From NCBI RefSeq assembly GCF_028476545.1, contig NW_026733072.1, positions 62,001 to 126,000 on the forward strand: 64,000 bases of DNA, read 5' to 3'. The notes under the pieces were generated by a model. It was not told where the DNA came from. It made no database searches and saw nothing but the letters and a program-made list of their open reading frames with translations. Shown in pieces: positions 59,766 through 64,000 of the stretch. Both the position numbers and the translations under genes were made by a program. The DNA is from Physella acuta (lineage: Eukaryota > Mollusca > Gastropoda > Physidae). The first letter of the stretch is position 1. Each line of letters opens with the position of its first letter.

Positions 59766-60368
59766 ACAATAATTATAGAGATGACGATAGCGGTCATCCA
59801 CACTTTCGTGGAAATGAAAGCAATACCGGCAAAAACTGGTTTCATGACCTAATTTGTTTCCACAGCTCCATAAATCCTGAAAACATTTCCTTCATTAGAG
59901 GACAAATTCTCACTTAAACCCTCCCTCCCCCACCCACCCACAAATTCTCACTTAACCCCTCCCTCCCCCACCCGCCCCAGTTTATATCCAATAAAATCAG
60001 CACAATGAATATCTCCCAACACGCCAATAATGGACCTCATTTTTTGTTAATTTAACATTGGGTGCATTAGAATGTATTTATTGAAACAATTTTAGACACA
60101 AAAATGTCCAGATAATAATACAATATTTGTTTTAAATATATTTGTTTTAAAATTGAGAATTTTAATAATGTCATTATACAAAAATGATATAAAATACAGA
60201 GTTTGTCTTCAAACAAGGATAGTTTTTCACTTAAAACCCTACGTATGGAATTGTCGCTTTGGTAACAAGCGTAGAGTGCTAAAGATCCTATTTCAAGTTC
60301 CATTCATGACGTCTCGATAACTAAGTTGTCGAGCTTGACCATTTTTCCAGCGAGCGCAAATTCTTCTA

Positions 60369-61316
60369 ATGTCTCAAGCTAGCTCAAATAAAAGACAAAC
60401 TTCTACAGCAGCTAGCCCAAGTAAAAGACCAAGTTCTGTAGCTGCTAGCCCAAGTAAAAGACCAACTTCTACAGAAGCTAGCCCAAGTAAAAGACCAACT
60501 TCTACAGAAGCTAGCCCAAGTAAAAGACCAACTTCTACAGCAGCTAGCCCAAGTAAAAGACCAACTTCTACAGCAGCTAGCCCAAGTAAAAGACCAACTT
60601 CTACAGCAGCTAGCCCAAGTAAAAGACCAACTTCTACAGCAGCTAGCCCAAGTAAAAGACCAACTTCTACAGCAGCTAGCCCAAGTAAAAGACCAACTTC
60701 TACAGCAGCTAGCCTAAGTAAAAGACCAACTTCTACAGCAGCTAGCCCAAGTAAAAGACCAACTTCTACAGGAGCTACCCCAAGTAAAAGACCAACTTCT
60801 ACAGCAGCTAGCCCAAGTAAAAGACCAACTTCTACAGGAGCTACCCCAAGTAAAAGACCAACTTCTACAGCAGCTAGCCCAAGTAAAAGACCAACTTCTA
60901 CAGAAGCTAGCCCAAGTAAAAGACCAACTTCTACAGCAGCTAGCCCAAGTAAAAGACCAACTTCTACAGCAGCTAGCCCAAGTAAAAGACCAACTTCTAC
61001 AGGAGCTACCCCAAGTAAAAGACCAACTTCTACAGCAGCTAGCCCAAGTAAAAGACCAACTTCTACAGAAGCTAGCCCAAGTAAAAGACCAACTTCTACA
61101 GCAGCTAGCCCAAGTAAAAGACCAACTTCTACAGCAGCTAGCCCAAGTAAAAGACCAACTTCTACAGGAGCTACCCCAAGTAAAAGACCAACTTCTACAG
61201 AAGCTAGCCTAAGTAAAAGACCAACTTCTAAAACAGCTAGTCCAACAGCAGCTAGCCCAAGTAAACTACCGAATTCTACAGCAGCTAGCCAAGTAAACGA
61301 CCAACTTCTAAGCTGA
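60369..61316 (+). repeat. 33-bp minisatellite forming a 315-codon frame of 11-residue repeats
   Basis: About 27 units read SPSKRPTSTAA from an ATG at 60369 to a stop at 61316. Because 33 is divisible by 3, both strands stay open (the minus strand reads Leu/Val/Gly-rich), so openness is no evidence for a gene. Differences between units are almost all amino-acid changing (GCA/GAA/GGA, AGC/ACC, CCA/CTA), which argues against purifying selection on a protein. A real secreted or nuclear repeat protein is not excluded, but no splice or promoter signals support one. Confidence 0.85.
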
Positions 61317-62428
61317 GCGTAGTTTTTGACTACTTTTTTGACTACTTTTTTGACTACTTTTTTGACTACTTTTTGACTACCCCAGTCCCCCAACACTTGC
61401 CGACATTACTGGATGAACATCACAACACTGCTGTTGTACAGCCGGTTACGTGATACTTAGGTTTATACGCAACTGTGGCTGTGGTGTCCAACACTCCACT
61501 CCACCCATCACTACAACAACAGATACAACACTCCACTCCACCCATCACTACAACAACAGATTCAACAATATCAACTCTTTATCTGTTGTCAGAGTAAAGA
61601 TCCAGCCTCGCTCTGAAAACAGGGCCGACAACTCCAAACATACCTCGGTAGCTACAGTGTGAGTGGAGGGACAACTCGTGTGGGTCTATCAAAGGGACAC
61701 TACCCAATCTTATTAACGGTTTTATGTTCGTTAACACTTCACGTCTGCTAGAGTAAGCCAGGTCTCGTGTGAAGGGGGGGGGGGGGGGGAGAAAGAGGGG
61801 GTGGGGTGAGTCGACGTGCGACCGACGTATGCGACTAGCATAGTGATCGAATTTTCTACCCCAATTGTAGGTCAGACACAATGTGAAATACGAAATAAGG
61901 CTCGACTCAAATAGAATTAGAATTTAGTAAGGGTCAGGTCAGCTACCCTTGTTTAAAAATATGGTTGAATCAAAGGGCATTAACATTTAGTAAGGGCCAG
62001 GTACTCCTGTTTAAAATAAGGTTGAATTAAAGGGCATTAAGATTCAGTAGGGGTGGCAGCTATGGTTTAAAAATAAAGTTTGACACAAAGACCACAAACA
62101 TTTAGTAAAGGGAAGCTACTCTTGTTTATAAAAAAATAAAATCGAGCAGGATTGAAATGTTATTTCGTACTTTAAAACCGGGATAAACTAAACTTGTTAA
62201 AAATTAGTGTTAAAAATACTAGCAAAAATATGGCCTTGCTATAGGCCTATACTTATATTTGAAAACAGGGCTGACCGCAAAACTAGTCAAAAAGAGAACA
62301 TCATATTCTATGTTTAGAAAGTCACTCTAGGTAAATTTTATTTGTATCACTCGTTTCACCCCACCCCAAACAGGCTTTTATATGCGTGTGATTAGGACGA
62401 ACTGCGGTGACTAAGGAAAACAAAGTGA
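61317..62428. other. Degenerate repeats, no gene
   Basis: Includes TTTTTTGACTAC repeats (61325-61380), a duplicated CACTCCACTCCACCCATCAC segment (61491-61560) and, at 61915-62130, four 58-60 bp units with ATTTAGTAAGGGCCAGG. An open minus-strand frame at 61579-61881 reaches a donor-like CCGAG|GTATGT but shows no family similarity. Confidence 0.5.
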
Positions 62429-62575
62429 AATTAGACGTTTTGTATTATGTATAAGTAAACTATCTTAAATGAATAAAAGTACATGCCAGAAAGAAGTATT
62501 ACTATTGTAAATCTGTATCAGTCCTCACAAGCCGATGATGAAAACTGTAATACTATAGCGAACAAGGCAAACTAA
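62429..62575. mobile_element. Diverged fragment of the giant inverted-repeat family
   Basis: GTATTATGTATAAGTAAACT and GATGAAAACTGTAATACTA followed by AGCGAACA match the inner half of the arms near 51260-51360 in the same order, with an extra segment between. It shows the 8-kb element belongs to a dispersed family with older members. Confidence 0.6.
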
Positions 62576-63269
62576 CGCAGTTAATTACATGTCTGAGGCA
62601 ATTTTTAAAAAAGTGTCTGTATAAAAGGTGTCACGAGGTCCACCATAGGAAACATCGGCTCCACAACACCAGAAACAATCGGGGTTCATTGACCCCAGTT
62701 GAAAACAAATTTCAGGAGTTTGCAGGAGGAACAACAGAACATTTTAGAACAGTTTAAAGAGTACTTGTTTGCACACGGTACCTCTACAATAGTGGTACAA
62801 AATTCTTTATAAACCATTAAAAATTTGTCGAAATAAAGACAATTTTATCATTAAGCAAATATCTAATAAAACCACGTGATGAAAACTCAATCTAATCGCA
62901 TTAACAGGGAATTCATTACATTATGCATATTTTCTCGTAAATTTATTCCATTAATCCAACTAACTAAATTCGGATTTTAATCGTGAGCTTTGATTAACCC
63001 GAGTGGCTTAAGACAGAATTTTTTTTTTAAAACACAAAATGGGAACACAATGCCATGAAGTTATCGATTACACTAAAACAAAGTAAAAACATGAGAATAT
63101 CAAAGAAAAAAAAAAGCTGAATTAAATAACTATTATCTCCAGAGTAGCATTTAATCGAGAACTGCTTGCGATAACTTGGTATAAAGTCTCGAAATGTTAC
63201 GTTTGCTGCCTATTTTATTTATTTAACCCCCACAGCTATTAACGTCATCATTTCACTCGTTGACTGTTT
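62576..63269. other. Non-coding, nothing recognised
   Basis: AT-rich sequence with no repeats or coding segments I can support. Confidence 0.4.
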
Positions 63270-63274
63270 TGTGT

Positions 63275-63605
63275 GTAATTTTAAAAGTGTAATTTTTAAA
63301 GTGTAATTTTAAAAGTGTAATTTTAAAAGTGTAATTTTAAAAGTGTGATTTTAAAAATGTGATTTTAAAAGTGTAATTTTTAAAAGTGTAATTTTAAAAT
63401 TGTAATTTTAAAAGTGTAATTTTAAAAGTGTAATTTTAAAAGTTTAATTTTAAAAGTGTAATTTTTAAAGTGTGATTTTAAAAGTGTAATTTTTAAAGTG
63501 TGATTTTAAAAGTGTAATTTTAAAAGTGTAATTTTAAAAGTGTAATTTTAAAAGTGTAATTTTAAAAGTGTAATTTTAAAAGTGTAATTTTTAAAGTGTA
63601 ATTTT
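63275..63605. repeat. 14-bp minisatellite (GTGTAATTTTAAAA)
   Basis: About 23 units with one-base variants. Confidence 0.95.
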
Positions 63606-63648
63606 AGAAGTACAAGTTGTTACAGAAGGATTAAATCTTTGAACTTTG

Positions 63649-63681
63649 CGCGCGCGCGCGTGTGTGTGTGTGTGTGTGTGT
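63649..63681. repeat. (CG)n(TG)n alternating purine-pyrimidine tract
   Basis: Ten bases of CG followed by a run of TG, a classic Z-DNA-prone sequence. Confidence 0.9.
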
Positions 63682-63879
63682 GATTGCTTAAGTGAAAGTC
63701 GTTACAGAAATGTTTTTAGCACTTGTACACGGTAAAAGAGTTAGCTGTCCGGCATGTTTTGTGAGCCGTGCGTCTCTCAGTCATCTCAAGCGCTCTCCAC
63801 GTCACCGCCGACTTCAGCTTTCTCAAGCAGGTCATGATGACTTATTTGACAACCAGGGTCTCAGGGATTATTAGATGGA

Positions 63880-64000
63880 CAACCCACATAATAAAGGAAC
63901 TACAAGGCAACCCGCATGATAAAAGACCTACAAGACAACCCGCATGATAAAAGACCTACAAGACAACCCGCATGATAAAAGACTTACGATACAAATTGCA
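63880..64000. repeat. 28-bp tandem repeat running off the window
   Basis: Units of ACAACCCGCATGATAAAAGA plus CCTACAAG, about four copies to the right edge. Confidence 0.9.

Noticed and set aside
60374-61396. 340-codon Leu/Val/Gly minus-strand repeat frame resembling a membrane protein
   Set aside because: Antisense of the 33-bp minisatellite; hydrophobicity follows from the unit sequence.
61579-61881. Upstream CH-domain exon of the GAS2-like gene
   Set aside because: The frame has no calponin-homology features, and its donor phase (1) does not fit the phase-0 GAR exon.

Overview
This is a 64-kb piece of an animal nuclear genome: AT-rich, intron-bearing, and full of tRNA-derived SINEs, inverted-repeat DNA transposons, one solo LTR and many minisatellites. 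The split genes, the TAGGCCTA and AGATCTAG motifs and the SINE load suggest a mollusc, probably a heterobranch gastropod. That is inference, not a database match.

Left third (0-26 kb, + strand). Two multi-exon zinc-finger genes, A (2744-4800, 403 aa) and B (18403-24026, 658 aa), start with the same roughly 36-residue N-terminal motif, and both have a phase-2 intron right after it. They look like diverged tandem paralogues. Between them is a large single-exon frame (12156-14618, 820 aa) carrying the N-terminal module of a metazoan transposase-like family fused to unrelated Lys/Ser-rich tails, a domestication candidate. The gaps hold a recurrent hairpin MITE family, SINEs, a TTAA-flanked element beside the zinc-finger exon of gene B, and a solo LTR nested in a DNA element with an 8-bp target duplication.

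Middle (26-32 kb) is the tail-to-tail gap between gene B and the next gene. It holds SINEs, short tandem repeats, a perfect 111-bp inverted repeat and a 24-bp one.

Right half (32-58.5 kb, - strand) is a GAS2-like cytoskeletal linker gene. Two exons encode a complete GAR/GAS2 microtubule-binding domain (58.5-57.4 kb). A linker exon follows (56.2-56.7 kb), then a 2983-nt last exon (32.4-35.4 kb) with RPKTP repeats and SxIP-type EB1-binding motifs. The CH domain is not visible and probably lies beyond the right edge. Two further exons fit by splice phase: an early terminal exon at 54.8 kb (short GAR isoform) and an alternative first exon at 37.3-37.6 kb (tail-only isoform) containing three perfect CRE palindromes. 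The 5' splice site of that first exon has been amplified into about 43 tandem copies (35.9-37.35 kb).

The 18-20 kb separating these exons contain the most striking object in the window: an 8-kb element (45830-53791) with two about 2.9-kb inverted arms that are almost identical, 5'-AG/CT-3' ends, a 6-bp target duplication and a satellite-like centre, but no visible coding capacity. A diverged fragment of the same family lies at 62.4 kb. If the gene is transcribed across it, the intron could form a 2.9-kb RNA duplex.

Far right (58.5-64 kb) has no recognised coding exon. It holds 37-bp, 33-bp, 58-bp, 14-bp and 28-bp tandem arrays; the 33-bp array forms a long 11-residue-repeat frame.
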